From Metallyticus violacea (lineage: Eukaryota; Arthropoda; Insecta; Mantodea; Metallyticidae), in the NCBI GenBank assembly GCA_030762175.1, contig CM060843.1, forward strand, positions 31,034,001-31,098,000: 64,000 nucleotides of DNA, given 5' to 3'. The translations under genes were made by a program, and so were the position numbers. Positions 10,679 to 21,989 of the stretch are shown here, in pieces (the first letter of the stretch is position 1; each line of letters begins with the position of its first letter). Below the pieces are notes generated by a model, which was given only the letters and a program-made list of their open reading frames with translations, had not been told where the DNA came from and did no database searches.

Positions 10679-10972
10679 TGGTGGTGTAGTGGTTACCATA
10701 CTTGCTTCCTATAGCCAATATCGCGGGTTCGAACCCGGCCAGGACCGATGGATTTTTTCGGGCGTAAAAATCGTAAGTATGGCTTCCTTCGGAAGGGAAG
10801 TAAAGCCGTGGGTTCCCGTGTCGTACATTTACGGCACGAAAAAGAACCTCAAACCTGAAAGAGAGGCCTCTGAGCAAAATTTGTCGGCCGTTTCACGCCC
10901 TGAATAGAATGGGACGCTGATGACCTGAGATGTTAAAGAGCGTCCGTATATAAATCAATTAAAAAAAAATCT
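10679..10972 (+). repeat. SINE-1 copy with tRNA-like head
   Basis: The head TGGTGGTGTAGTGGTTACCA (A box) and GGGTTCGAACCCGGCC (B box) resembles a tRNA but is embedded in a longer repeat with body GGCTTCCTTCGGAAGGGAAG, and an A-rich end at about 10960. The first few bases of its head lie left of the nested SINE-2 (10368-10382). Pol III promoter boxes are intact, so this copy is young. Confidence 0.9.
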
Positions 10973-11280
10973 ACCAATGGGGAACTCTTAAGGAGGTTGT
11001 ATACAATAGAAAACCAGCTACACTGGCAGCACTTTGGGAAAAAATTGAAATGGCATATGCTGCAATCGCTGAGGACATATTCGCAAACGTTACTCAATCA
11101 GTAGTTTAACGCACTCAGAAGTGTATCGACGCTGATGGTGGGCAATTTGAGCAACTGTTATAACTGTAAAAGTCTAAGATGATTAGTGCTGATCATTTTC
11201 TGTTTGTGTGAATTCAGTTTCGCTATGTTAACACAGTTTTTCCTTTGCTTAAAGTTGTATACATTTTTGGCACCCTCTGT

Positions 11281-12000
11281 GCCAAGGTGATAGTAAGCCT
11301 GCCATCTATTCTGCCTGGTTGTTGGCAATGAAGTGTAAACAACAAGAAAGCAGAAATTTTTCAAATGACTTTCTATAATTAATGTATAAATAACTATTTG
11401 TGAAAAGAGGTTTTTATTTTGGGTTAGTATAAGAGGTGTAATATTTTGGTTTTACAGACTTCAGTTTGAAAGAAGATTTTACATCAAAAGAAATTATTCT
11501 ACTGTTCTCTAGAAATTCACAGACAGAACAAGAAACAGCTCCACTATTTCCAGTATGCATATGCATCCAAGTAACAAGTAATAATAGTACAATAATAAAA
11601 CAAAAGCTTTCAGAGTTTGAAAAATCTTTATTCTATTTATATTACCTTCCTTAATTTAATACTGAGTTAGCAACCTACATAACCAAAATAGATCTTGACT
11701 GCACATTTTTTACAAAAAACAGATTGCCACAATATATGTTTGAAGAGAGACCATCCCCAAGACCCAGTTAGTTTGAATACCTCCGCACAGCTGGGAGTTA
11801 TGCAATGCATCACATCACTTGTGCTGAAATGTGGTAAGCCTGTCTCAACAGCTGGGAGACATGATTGGTAACATAAATGTTGGCTTCTTATTGGCTAATA
11901 GCTTGAAGACTATGACAGCAAATTATTTTTTTTACATTTCTAGACCAAATTTGTCTTTTTAATACTGCAGACTTAGTGTGCAGATTCTATGCCAGCCTGC
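11281..12000. other. no gene recognised
   Basis: Intronic AT-rich sequence. Only short ORFs are present and no match to families seen elsewhere in the window. Confidence 0.5.
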
Positions 12001-12004
12001 ATTA

Positions 12005-12540
12005 GGGTGGCTCATATAAAGTGTTACAAGCCAGTAACTCCAATAGAACCAAATGCTGACTTTTCTAAACTTTTTGCAGGAAGGAGCCTTCACAATAGTG
12101 TCATGAGCAGAACTTAAGAGTGTATTGCTTTATGGGGCTCTGGGCGGGGGATGTTTACTTCTGAATTTTATATAAAATAATGATATAATTTTTTATAGTC
12201 CCCAAAAAAACTTATGTTTAAAACACTTTTTCCTAAGATAATATGTTGAGAAGTTAGTGTGCTTGAAATAGAACTTAATTCAGTTTATGAACCTGAAAAG
12301 AAACTATTGGAAAGAAAGGACAATGCCTACTAAAATTCTGGAACTATCAGTTTCAAAGCCACCTAAAATCTTACAAACAGTAGTCAATGTTGACTGTTTA
12401 CTCTCATATGGCATGGTTTGATAAAGAGCTTAACATACTATCTATATTGGGTGAATTGGGAGAAATTATCGGCTTGCGTCTGAAGTGTTTAATAAACAAT
12501 ATGGAATTTAAATGCCACATATAAAATTCAACCAGCTTCC
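12005..12540 (+). repeat. diverged direct repeat, copy 1
   Basis: It shares ordered blocks with 13715-14255: GTGTTACAAGC, TTTCTAAACTTTT, CTATCAGTTTCAAAG-type sequence, ACATGGCATAGTTTG-type sequence and GAGAAATTAT near the end. Many substitutions and indels are present. The two copies bracket the transposase relic at 12.7-13.4 kb. Confidence 0.65.
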
Positions 12541-12689
12541 TTAAATATATAAGGAACTGTGAATAATAGGAATTAAATGAAGATAAGAAGAAATGTGAAA
12601 GGTGAGAATGTTTTTTAAATGGTGGAAGTTTTCACAGTAAATTTTAATATAACATTGCAATTTTTATGAGGAAATTGCAAGATGAGAAT

Positions 12690-13448
12690 GTTGTTTATGT
12701 TCTTGCAACTGTAGCTATAAATCTATAGATAGGTCAATATGAATTGACCAAACAGTGGGATTAGCCACTAAATCAACATGAGTACTATGCTCATCACATC
12801 TGTCTGCATCAGGAACCTATACAACAAGACTACCACTCCACATGGTGTTCTGTCAATGGCTATGCAGAGCATGGCTCACTGATGAGCAATGTGTAATTTC
12901 CTGATGAGGCAACTTTTTCTTATACTGGACATGTTAACCAACATAATATGCATTTGGGTATCTAAAAACCCTAAATGGATGAGAACTGTGCCTTTTCAGC
13001 ATCGCTAGTCTTAAATATTTGGTGTGGCATTCTTGATGAATTTATTTTTGAAGATGCAGTCACAATGGAAGCCTACTATCATTTTATCAGGAATTAATTA
13101 TCTACACTCTTAAAAAATGTTCACTTAGTGTACAGGAAAAATGTAATACCAACAAGATGGAGCACTGCCTCACTTCACAAAAAGCACATGTGAATTATTA
13201 AATGACAATTGGAAATGCTGGATCTGTTGTAAGGCCACCCACTCATATGACTTTACATCCTTAGATTAGTTTTCATGGGACTATGTTAAACAAAAAATCA
13301 TGTCTACAACATCTTCAACAAAAGACAAATATGGGAAGGTTATGCACTCACTCCATGCATATTGGGTAATGTTGGAGAAAATCTTTGGAAAAGTGTTGCT
13401 AAATGTTTAGATGTTAATGAAACTTATATTCAGCATGTAATAAAATGA
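12690..13448 (+). pseudogene. Tc/IS630-like transposase relic
   Basis: Broken plus-strand frames preserve family landmarks: GHVNQHNMHLG, SLVLNIWCGILDEFIFEDAV, a degenerate IPTRWSTASLHKKH at the FQQDGAPPHF position, and a C-terminal ECL-like end, VNETYIQHVIK, before a stop. The catalytic aspartate of the second motif appears replaced (QQDG to TRWS in this frame). No continuous ORF survives. Confidence 0.65.
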
Positions 13449-13714
13449 TATAAGCTAATGACTTGATATATTAATATTTATCTTTTATTTAAAAAGTTGC
13501 TTTTTAATGCCCTATAATTTCTCAATATTTCATTTTAGCAAAAAAATTTTAAACAAAAGGTGCTTTCTTTGTTGGAGACTACCTAAATATTTAAAAATTA
13601 TACCCTTTTTCCATTTAAAATTCTCAAGTGTCCCCCCAGAGTCCCAAAAGGGGGCCCACTTAAGTTTTACCCATGGTGCTATTATGAAGGCCCTTCCTGT
13701 ATTGGTATCCCCCA

Positions 13715-14255
13715 CTTAAAAGTGTTACAAGCTAATGTCTCCAATGAAACTAAATGCTAATTATTTCTAAACTTTTCTGGGGAAGGGTCCTTCATGACAG
13801 CTTAGAGCAACTTCAGTAGGTTCTATCATCAGCTCTGGGTGGATAACTTTAGAATTTCAAAAGGAAAGTTGGTACAAATTTGAAATATTCAATTGTTTTC
13901 AATAAATTAACAAACTTTTCTTTAAAACATTTTTTCCTAAAATTAAATCTTGGGAAGTTATTACAGTTTGAAACAGTACTTCTGAGCTTAATTACACTTT
14001 GTGAATCACAAAAAGAAAACTGGAAAGAAAAGACAAAAATATCTGGCAACTATCAATTTCAAAGACACCTATAATCTTAAAAACAGTTTAGCAATCATTG
14101 TTTAACTTTCATAGACTCAGAAACATGGCATAGTTTGAAGGTAAACATGCTTTTAATACTGGATGAATGGAGGAGAAATTATTGACTTGCATTTGGAGCA
14201 TTTAGTGAACCAAATGGGCTACAAAGTATCACATAGGAAATTCAACTGGTTGGAA
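13715..14255 (+). repeat. diverged direct repeat, copy 2
   Basis: Counterpart of 12005-12540. It continues to about 14440 with sequence that parallels the region after copy 1, so it may be a second copy of the same transposon's 5' part rather than a long terminal repeat. Confidence 0.6.
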
Positions 14256-14439
14256 ATAAAGCTAAATAAGTAGAAATATAAAGAACAGGAATCACATGAA
14301 GATGAAGTCGAAAAAGGATGATGAAATTGCTATCAACGTTTGCTGTTGTAGCAGTAAATCAACATTCATTCAATGAAAATTGGCAAGAGATAGCAGGATC
14401 AACTGCACTTTGGGACACTGGATACTAAAGCACCAGATA

Positions 14440-15003
14440 CATCATGTTTATCATATGTACTTGTAAGTTCTTTCCTCATACTTTTCCACTTATCCCTTAC
14501 TTTTCCTAAGAATTCGCTAATCTTGTTTATTTTCTCTACCCTCATGTCTAACAACATTTTAATTGCCAATAAATCTTGTTATAGTTTATCCCATTTTTCA
14601 TCTCAGATATCATTCCTCCACCTTTTTATTATTTCACATTCTCTTAATCCTTTTAGAAATAATACCCCTGTATGCATCCATGCAATCAATACCTATTCTT
14701 CTGAATTGATCACAATTATCTATATATTTCTCCCATCCTTAATTTCTTTTAACTACTTTATGTAAGTCTAAAAAACTTTTATCCTCACAGCTATCACAAA
14801 CGTCTTGCTTTCTATATCTTCTACCCCTGCCTCACTTCTTTCCAAAATCCATGATATTATTTTCATCCAGTCGTCACATATCCCCCATTCCAATTTCTTG
14901 TAATAGTTTCCCCATCTCTTCAAACCAATTCTATCTTCCCAATATATCTCTTTGGTACTTACGACATTTTTTCATACATTAATACTATCTAATTTTAAAC
15001 ACA
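14440..15003 (-). pseudogene. LINE-a 3' coding fragment
   Basis: Minus-strand translation includes segments parallel to the end of the LINE at 37.9-40.9 kb: IKRWRNDI, then EKWDKL-type and FLGKVRDKWKSMRKEL, matching VKRWQNSI and FLGKVNDKWRRIIRKEL there. Upstream frame pieces such as EIYWEDRIGLKRWGNYYKKL fit the C-terminal region of the same protein. Frame breaks throughout. Confidence 0.6.
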
Positions 15004-15093
15004 TGTGCCCATATTTCAAGTTTCTCTCCACTATTACATCTTTCCTTCCTATCTTCCTAGTTCTGCCAAACTCATTCCCCTCAGCAAACTTTT

Positions 15094-15270
15094 CCTGCCA
15101 GGACTATCCTCCCAGACTGAGGTTTTCCTAAGTCCTCATAAATGGCAAATGCCAGGGAGGTACCCTAAACTTAGGCCTGGAACGTTTCTTTCTTTAAAAA
15201 AAAAATCCTTTCCCAATATATCATTTCATCTCATGTATCATCAATGTTCACTGACTGTGGTGCCTCAGTA
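15094..15270 (+). repeat. SINE-2 copy, head truncated
   Basis: It starts in the CCTCCCAGACTGAGG block and runs through GGCAAATGCCAGGGAGGTAC and AACTTAGGCCTGGAACG to GTGGTGCCTCAGTAGTCAG, where it directly abuts a PLE fragment. Confidence 0.85.
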
Positions 15271-15660
15271 GTCAGCAGTAGCACACCATTTTTGGAAAGA
15301 TAATCACGACATTAAAAGAGAAATAAAGTTACTTAAAGAAGCACATGGACATACAGAATTGGACACATGGGAGAAGATTTACATTCATAAACATAGGGAT
15401 CATTTTATGAATTTTGACATTGCAGGAGAATATAATCAAAATTTGTTTATAAAAAAACACCACTAGGATGGACCCGCAGGTCCTCATAGATGTTAGTTTC
15501 TCCAGTCGTCAAGTTGGTTGAAGATGGAAAGGATGTCTCTTCGAAACTGGTTCCATCGTATTTAAAAGTAAGTGAAGCATAAGAGTGTGTTAGAGGACAG
15601 ATTAGATAGAATTTACATTTAACAAGCTTCACTGTGTGAGTTCCAACAGAATTTTTTAAA
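15271..15660 (+). mobile_element. PLE fragment, family P5 (3' end)
   Basis: It encodes the last part of the GIY-YIG region (AHHFWKDNHDIKREIKLLKE, then LDTWEKIYIHK and MNFDIAGEY), then a stop, a hammerhead-like motif, GTAAGTGAAGCATAAGAGTG and the terminal motif AAGCTTCACTGTGTGAGTTCC. The ORF is 5'-truncated. Its 3' region is nearly identical to the right side of the foldback element at 19.06-19.34 kb. Confidence 0.8.
15511..15556 (+). ncRNA. hammerhead-like motif (P5)
   Basis: TTGAAGA (core C3 changed to T), extra T, stem II GGA..GGATG..TCTCT, CGAAA, ACTGGT. TGG before the core can pair with CCA after it (stem I). One palindrome base is changed relative to ACCGGT. Confidence 0.55.
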
Positions 15661-16975
15661 AATTTCTCATTTTTCGAAAGTTTTTAAATGAAATACAGAA
15701 GTTTGTGGCACAGATGCAACTACAATTTGCTTTCATCTCCAATGTGAGAGGCACACATTTCCAGAAGATAAGCACATTGGGTGATATAAATAAAAACAAG
15801 CAGCCGCTTCCAAGCTTCTGCTTGCAAGAAGTTGAGAATCGAGCAGCTCATGGTTTGGTATAAATAAAAATGCCCCCTCTTCATTGAGCAATTGCTATCA
15901 GCAGACCAAGCAAATATTTGGTGACCTTCACTATGGCACCTCAGCTGATTAAACAAATATGCATATTCTTCTGTCAGGAGGTGATTTAAATCTTTGCTGC
16001 AATTAAATATTCATATACTACCCATGTTTAGCATACTCACATTTAATAAACTAAATGGAGATACAAATTTTAGATAACAGAAATGAAATTACAAGGTTTG
16101 GCAAATTATTACATAGAAATCCAGATTCACCCAATTTTCAACAGATGACATTCATCCCCTTCTTAAATTCAAGCCCTGATTTCCTTAATATGATAGTATT
16201 AAGAACCTTGTCAATTGCCAAATGATATATTGAAAGTGGATTAGTTGTATTTGTGTTTTTGCATCATTTTATTGATATCCTCTGCAATTAAGCAATTAAA
16301 ATCTATATAAAAATAAATAATTCCAAATTTTATATGGTGTTATCATGAATTAAAGCTCTACAGGATGTAAGAGGTTTGTTTTGTTGAAAGTTAAATTTGG
16401 AGTTCGTTTTATATTTAGTTAGAATCTGGTTTTGATTTGCACAAGCATTCTGCTCTATAAATGTGCACATCATTTGTGTATCGCTTTGTTTATGTGTGTC
16501 TTCCAGTAATGAGAGTGGATCAGTAATGACCTCACATTCTATTTAGTGCTATCGTGCTTAGGAGGAAGGAGGAAAGGAACTAAAGAAAAAAATAACAAAA
16601 CTGAAAATGAAGTGATAAAGCTTACAAAAGAACAACTGGAGAAAGAAAAGAGAACAAGAAAGTGAATATTTGCTTCCCATTTTTATGAATATTTAGGGCT
16701 AATTAATAAATTGGGTTAGCTTTTAGATAATTAGTTATTTAGGGCTTTTGTAAACTCACATTTTTAGGTAACTAAGTAGGCAATTAGTTTTTGCAAGCTC
16801 ACACTTTATCATCAATTGTTTGTCCACACACCCCCTTTTTTATCTCCACTTATTCACTCTTTTCTAGATCTACATAGATATATCTATTCCTCAAGACCAG
16901 TGACAAAGGAACATATGTTCACATACAGAACTAAGCAATGAGATTTATAAACATGAACATATCTTTATGAAATTT
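15661..16975. other. no gene recognised; possible Harbinger-related MITE near 15770-15930
   Basis: 15770-15930 shares GGTATAAATAAAAA and GAGCAATTGCT-type blocks with the 17.9-18.1 kb edge of the Harbinger relic. The rest is AT-rich without recognised coding. Confidence 0.4.
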
Positions 16976-16979
16976 GAGT

Positions 16980-17810
16980 TATAAATAAGAGTGATGTGAA
17001 GAGTAACGCCAAATGAATTCTTCTTGCAATGTAACCATCATCCTGTAGTTTAGGTATGTCAAAGTCTTCCTCTTTTTCATGTTTGGCCGTGTTATGCAGA
17101 ATCATACAGCACACTATTACCAAAGGTGTTTTCTTGGTGGGTAATCTTATCTTATTTGTAAAATTGAAAACTTCTTTTTAACTTGACGAAATATCATTCA
17201 ATGATTACCATTCCTTTATAATGAACCTAATGTATGCTCTCTGTTCTGATGTTGTAGGATTTTGATAAGAAGTCATCAACAATGGTGCAATACCATAATC
17301 TGAAGCAGCAGTGCATTGGCAGTATTACCGGCCAACGCTATGTAAGGATCTAAATTTTTCTGTATCCCAGGATTGTGCACAGACCCAGGTCATCTGGCAA
17401 CAACACTTGTAAATCTTTCACTTGTACTGCACATAGCCTGGAAACTCCTTTCCTGTTGATGTACGTTTAGTTTCCTTATTAGAATATGAGTACAATCCAT
17501 TGCACCAATTGCATCTGGGAAATTATTTCGTTCTGACCACTCAGCATTGGCTTCCTGAAGAGCTTTATCCTTGATTGGTTAATAACTTCCCAGAATGTAT
17601 TCTAGACCATAGCCTATGATATGCCAAGATCCTTCGCAACACCAACCTGAAACCCAGGATCTTCTAAATACCTCAAAAAAATGTACATCTTTTCAGCATT
17701 GCTAAGAACTCCACCTTGTGTTTCATTTACCTCTGGAAGAAAATGTTGCACAAGCCAGTCTACAATTCCTCTTTTAAAATGGTATAATTGTTTATATCTA
17801 CTCACATCCG
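16980..17810 (-). pseudogene. PIF/Harbinger transposase relic
   Basis: The minus strand has an open block starting at 17805 with LSNAEKMYIFLRYLEDPGFQ and VGVAKDLGIS, the HTH region of Harbinger nucleases (DDE_Tnp_4). Further blocks in other frames follow: a YINRKGV motif (about 17460, the usual first-Asp flank YINRKGF), SKSYNIRTE, and KGMVIIE*YFVKLKRSFQF near 17200, equivalent to the ERxxGxxKRRFP block. Stops and frame changes show it is inactive. Sequence at 17810-18130 is probably its 5' end. Confidence 0.75.
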
Positions 17811-18112
17811 AATCCCTGCTCCTTGTGTAAATTTTTATTTTCTACTCAGCAACTATCATGTACTCCACCATAATACTAAACTGCAGTTGAGCAAGCTGAG
17901 TTACCTACAGAGGTACCTCAAAAAAATAGCAAACAATTGTTGGTTAGTAAAAGCAAGCAAGGGCTTGTTTTTATTTATACCAAATCATGAACAATTGCTG
18001 AGCAATCACGATAAATAAGCACTTATTTGCAAGGTAGTTAAGGAGAAACATTTTTATTTGTAGAAACCAAGTAAATGCTTGGAATTAGTGATATTTGAGC
18101 AACTGCTTGTTT

Positions 18113-18352
18113 TTATTTATACCACCTATTATGAATGACCTCATATGCCAATTCATAACTAATGTTAACTGCTACAGCAAATTCTTTGAAGTAACACACT
18201 TCTCCAGGATCAAGAATCTGCAAAGTATTAGTATCCATGGCTTTTGCTAAAACTTTAGTTTGTTGGGCTGCAGTTTTGGGATTAATGTCTTGAACCATGT
18301 TAGGATTCACAATGCTAGCACAATGGCCAGGCCAGGATGTATATCGAGGCAT
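18113..18352 (-). other. unrecognised minus-strand ORF beside the Harbinger relic
   Basis: A 79-residue frame with LAKAMDTNTLQILDPGEVCY, of unknown family. It could be part of a second Harbinger-encoded protein, but no Myb/SANT signature is visible. Function unknown. Confidence 0.2.
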
Positions 18353-18404
18353 ATGACACCTTTCTCTACTTCTTGGCTTTGCAACCTACATTTCTCATCA
18401 TCAA

Positions 18405-18862
18405 TCACCAACAGATCAGGAATTTACGAAATAAAATGTGCAGATTGTGAACAGAGCTACATAGGCAAAACAAAAAGAAATTTGGAAAGAATATTTTAGG
18501 AATATTCGTTTTAAACAGGTGGATAAATCAGAAGTAGCAGCTCACTTTTGGACCAAAAACCATGAAATAAAACCGGAAATTAAACTGCTGAAACATCTTC
18601 ACAACCCATTGGAGTTATCCACTTGGGAAAAAATTTTCATATTAAAAAAATAGAGAAAACCTAATGAATTTCGAGTTTCCTCCTATGGATGAACTCGGTA
18701 ACTTCCTACTTCAACCAACAGAGTCCATTACAGGAACATTCAGTTGTCCAGCCATCGTTTCGAGTAACAGCGGTTCGGTGAGCAACTGTAGAAGGGAGAG
18801 ATTCTGCCGAAATGCATCTTACTTTTATGTGAGTAAGTGTAGTTTAGTATAAAAAATGAATA
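18405..18862 (+). mobile_element. PLE fragment, family P2
   Basis: It starts inside the nuclease (SGIYEIKCADCEQSYIGKTK, then RNLE), followed by an indel frameshift and pieces matching the 26.0-kb P2 copy (WTKNHEIKP.., MNFEFPPMDEL). It ends in a decayed hammerhead region (about 18781-18822) and a TGTGAGTAAGTG block. Truncated at both ends and diverged from the intact P2. Confidence 0.8.
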
Positions 18863-19059
18863 CCTAAGTTTAGGTTAATAAGCAAAATAGTTATTTTAAA
18901 ATGAAAAAGTGACTTAAATCTGAATGATAGTTAAAGAATCGTTTAAGCATGGATTTGCAAAGCACAAAACAATGGAAACATGTCATTCATCATACAGCAA
19001 TGGTGTAAAGATAATGTAATAAAAGCAGGAAACACCCCATAAAAATAACTATATAGCTG

Positions 19060-19344
19060 TAAATTCTATCTAATCTATTGCCTAACACACACTTATGCTT
19101 CACTTACTTTTAAATAGGTGGGACCAGTTTCAAATTCTCTCCTGACGAGCAGTTGTTTTCAAGTTGGTTGAAGATGGAGAGGATGTCTCTTTGAAACCGG
19201 TCCCACCATATTTAAAAGTAAGTGAAGCATAAGAGTGTGTTAGATGACAGAATAGATAGAATTTCCTTTTAACAAGCTTCACTGTGTGAGTTCCAACAGA
19301 TTTTTTTTAAAAATTTCTTATAATTTTTCGAAAATTATTAAATG
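19060..19344 (+). mobile_element. PLE-derived foldback element, family P5, no ORF
   Basis: A 13-bp direct repeat AACTATATAGCTG (19047-19059 and 19345-19357) is read as the target-site duplication. The left arm (about 19060-19133) is the reverse complement of about 19190-19264. A short centre holds a hammerhead-like motif, and the right side carries the extra terminus AAGCTTCACTGTGTGAGTTCC. There is no coding sequence. The layout copies that of coding PLEs, shrunk to about 285 bp. Confidence 0.85.
19161..19208 (+). ncRNA. hammerhead-like motif (P5 foldback)
   Basis: TTGAAGA (C3 to T), extra T, stem II GAGA/TCTC, TGAAA, ACCGGT then CCCACC. TGG/CCA-type stem I is possible. The inverted left arm of this element begins at the GAAACTGGTCCC equivalent. 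Confidence 0.6.
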
Positions 19345-19840
19345 AACTATATAGCTGATTTATTCACCAAGTATTCAGGCAAGGATTCTAATCTGCAATT
19401 AAGATCAAGGGCAATAGAAGGCCATTGGTTTGTAGATGAGTACAATTCAATATTGTGCATACACATGCAAACTATGAAATAACAGAAATTAACAAATAAA
19501 TTTCTTAATTTCTCACTAGCTAATTAAGAATAAACACATTTTTCTCTATATAACAATAAAATCTTATACCATTGCAAACATAACACAACTTCTATTAGTA
19601 TTGTAGAATAATAGCTCTGTGTGTGTGTGCACGCGCGTGCGTGTGTGTCTATATATTAAATTTACCATTAAGCAGTGGCAGATTTACACATGTTTGTTTC
19701 TCTCAAATGACAGTATTTTCCTCTTTAGACTTTTCTTTAACTTCACAAATGGTATTGTTGTCATTTTTGTTTTGATCTTTTTTGTGATAAGGTTATGATA
19801 TAAAAAGTATATTTTATATTTAGAACACACAGGATTTATT
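19345..19840. other. no gene recognised; (TG)n at about 19618-19650
   Basis: A TG-rich microsatellite with CGCG interruptions. The rest is AT-rich. Confidence 0.6.
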
Positions 19841-20660
19841 AATTTATTTACTTATAGTCCTTACATCCATTTGTATGGTGTACAATGATGTAAATATTAA
19901 ATATTTATCCATATATAATTAGAAATATTAATAAAATAAAAAATTACTGAACTGATTTCACAGATATAACAATATGTTTAACCATATACAAATAGAATAT
20001 ATTATTAATAATTAATGTGGATCATTAAGTCATGCAATAAGGTCTTTATTGTTTATTAAAATGTATATATTCAGTTTCATATAAAAGTAATGTAACAATT
20101 TGCAATTTTATATTGTTTTAAGGTAGTCTGGCAGAACATTGAAAATTTGTAAACTTGAGTGTAATACTCTGTTTTTGCAGAGAATAGTTTTGAAGTTGAC
20201 TGATTTGTTGCATAATGCATTGGCATGTTTCCATTTTTTATATAATTATCATCCTGTTTTACAAATAAAACAATATTGAGTATATAAATCTATGCCAAGG
20301 GAAGAATGCATACTTTTTGAACAGAAATTTGCATGACAGCATTTTTTGCAGCATATAATTCTGATGGCTTGTTTTTAAAACTTAATATTAATTAGATATT
20401 AAATAAATTGATATTTTAATTTGTGGAGAATTACTCCAGATTTTATACTGCATATTAAATAATGTTTATGTGCAAAATAGGACAGTTTACATTTTGCCTT
20501 AGTATTCTTAAGGCATACATATTGGTAATATCTGGACATCGGCATAATGGATATACAACGGTTCCAGCAAGATTGTAATGCTTTTCTAATTGCTAACCTT
20601 CTATGTTTACATACCAATGACAACAATAGCATTCTCCATAACATAATGGACATTCTCTCT
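19840..20660 (-). pseudogene. LINE 3' relic (minus strand)
   Basis: Minus-strand pieces AGTVVYPLCRCPDITNMYAL and RILRQNVNC resemble the region after RT in Jockey/CR1-like LINEs. The sequence ends leftward in a TAAGTAAATAAATTAATAAA-like tail. No long frame survives. About 70 bp near 20588-20660 recur inverted at 20705-20775 (AACATAGAAGGTTAGCAA). Confidence 0.4.
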
Positions 20661-20779
20661 AAATACTAGGGGCACTCTTAGATCATATAAGTTCCTCCAA
20701 GCTCTGTTTATTATATTATGGAGAATGCAATTGTGGTCAATGGTATATAAACATAGAAGGTTAGCAAACAGAAAATCAG

Positions 20780-21970
20780 GAAGTTCACTAGCCTGATGGT
20801 AGTGAATTTTTCATGTAATACTTTGAAGAGAAGTCTCTAGACAGTGCTGAACATCAACCTTTACTCTGGTTGAGATATGTGAATGATATCTTTGTTATAT
20901 GGCCACATGACTACAGTTATTTTTAGAATACTTAAAAAGTCTTCATGAAAATGTTAAATTCACTGTGAAAACAGAAAAAAAAGGTACACATTCTTTTCCA
21001 GATGTTTTTCTGGAGGAAATCATCAAGAGCCCTTGGTCATCAAGTTTATACAAAACACACACATACAGAAAGATATCTCAATGCCAAACTGAATCACCAC
21101 TCTGCACAAAAAAGAACTGTAATCAAGATTTTAATACAAAGAGGTAAAACCATCACGCAAAACCAAAGCAACTTAACTTAAATCACCTCTGCAATGTTTA
21201 CAAGGCCAATGGATATAGCAACAAAGATATTGACAGAATCATCCATCGTAGGCAAAAGACAGCATCTAACATCTACTCAAGCAAAAAACCCAAGACTTTC
21301 CCAACTTACATAAAAGATATTACTGTGCATATTGCACATGTATTAAAAAGAAAAGTCTTAAAATCTATTTTCATACCAACTCTTAAATAAGGGCAAATAA
21401 CTGGTATGCAAAAGGCTATAGGTACCCTCTTGACATAATGGGAATTTATAAAAAGTATGGTAAAGTGTACCAGACTTGATCAGAAGATCGGTTAAAAATG
21501 ATTGGAGAAACATTAGCAATATCTTCACCTTAATCAGTCTGAACAATCTGCTGTAGTAGAACATGCCCTAAATCAATTTCATGGCATACACTTAAATAGA
21601 ACAGAGCTGGTTACAAAAACACAAGGATTTTTCAATCTAACCAGGAGGGAGGCATTGAAAATACACATCCAAACAATTTTAACAGAGATGGCAGTTATCA
21701 CCTAAGAAGCACATGAAAGCTGGTTCTTAAAAACAAACAACTATCCCTCTACCCTCTTTCCCTACACACATAATATTGATCAATCTTTTAAAACCAACAG
21801 AGACGGATCAATATTGTCATGTTTTCAGCAAACAGTTGTTATTCATGTCCACTTATGATGCCAACCACAGAAGTTGGTGAAAGCTATGGTAGCATATTAA
21901 ACCAAGGACCACAGCAAAACAGCCCGGAACATTTTAAATGTTTTAATTATAACACCAACCATTAAAGCCT
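20780..21970 (+). pseudogene. PLE relic, family P6 (classical Penelope type)
   Basis: Broken plus-strand frames show an RT motif C counterpart (RYVNDIFVIWPHDYS near 20875, with YVDD altered to YVND). A TVKTEKKGTHSFPDVFLEE block at 20953 corresponds to the conserved FTMExExxxxLPFLDV segment. A KKYGKVYQT segment near 21455 stands at the YIGQTG position, and a late HPNNFNRDGSYHL block at about 21670 is typical of classical PLE C-termini. Stops are frequent, so it is old. It lacks the hammerhead and terminal motifs seen in P1-P5. Confidence 0.7.
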
Positions 21971-21989
21971 AAGATATATCAAAACTTTA

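Larger units (their letters stand above)
9938..11275 (+). mobile_element. internally deleted DNA transposon with terminal inverted repeats
   Basis: GGGTGCCAAAAAATGTATAC at 9938 is mirrored by GTATACATTTTTGGCACCC ending at 11275. Inside, a start region reads MEPRLSFEQRKAILKW (about 10208), then within 100 bp TDSPDLTPLDFYQWG, the DDE C-terminal motif. The middle of the transposase is gone, and the two ends are fused in a MITE-like deletion. The C-terminal part resumes after the SINE insertions at about 10970-11160. Near 10020-10240 a block with CAACAATGAACAAATGA is locally duplicated. Confidence 0.7.

Noticed and set aside
10679..10760. A tRNA gene with A and B boxes
   Set aside because: The tRNA-like head continues into a body shared with six other copies; it is the 5' part of SINE-1. 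The same reasoning applies to 41186-41260 (SINE-2).
10500..10907. Overlapping 124-125 residue frames on both strands
   Set aside because: They fall entirely within two SINEs and change frame between them; no protein family features.
12005..14255. LTR retrotransposon with 540-bp LTRs
   Set aside because: The interior codes for a DDE transposase, and no primer-binding site, gag or pol is visible. The repeats do not end in TG..CA.
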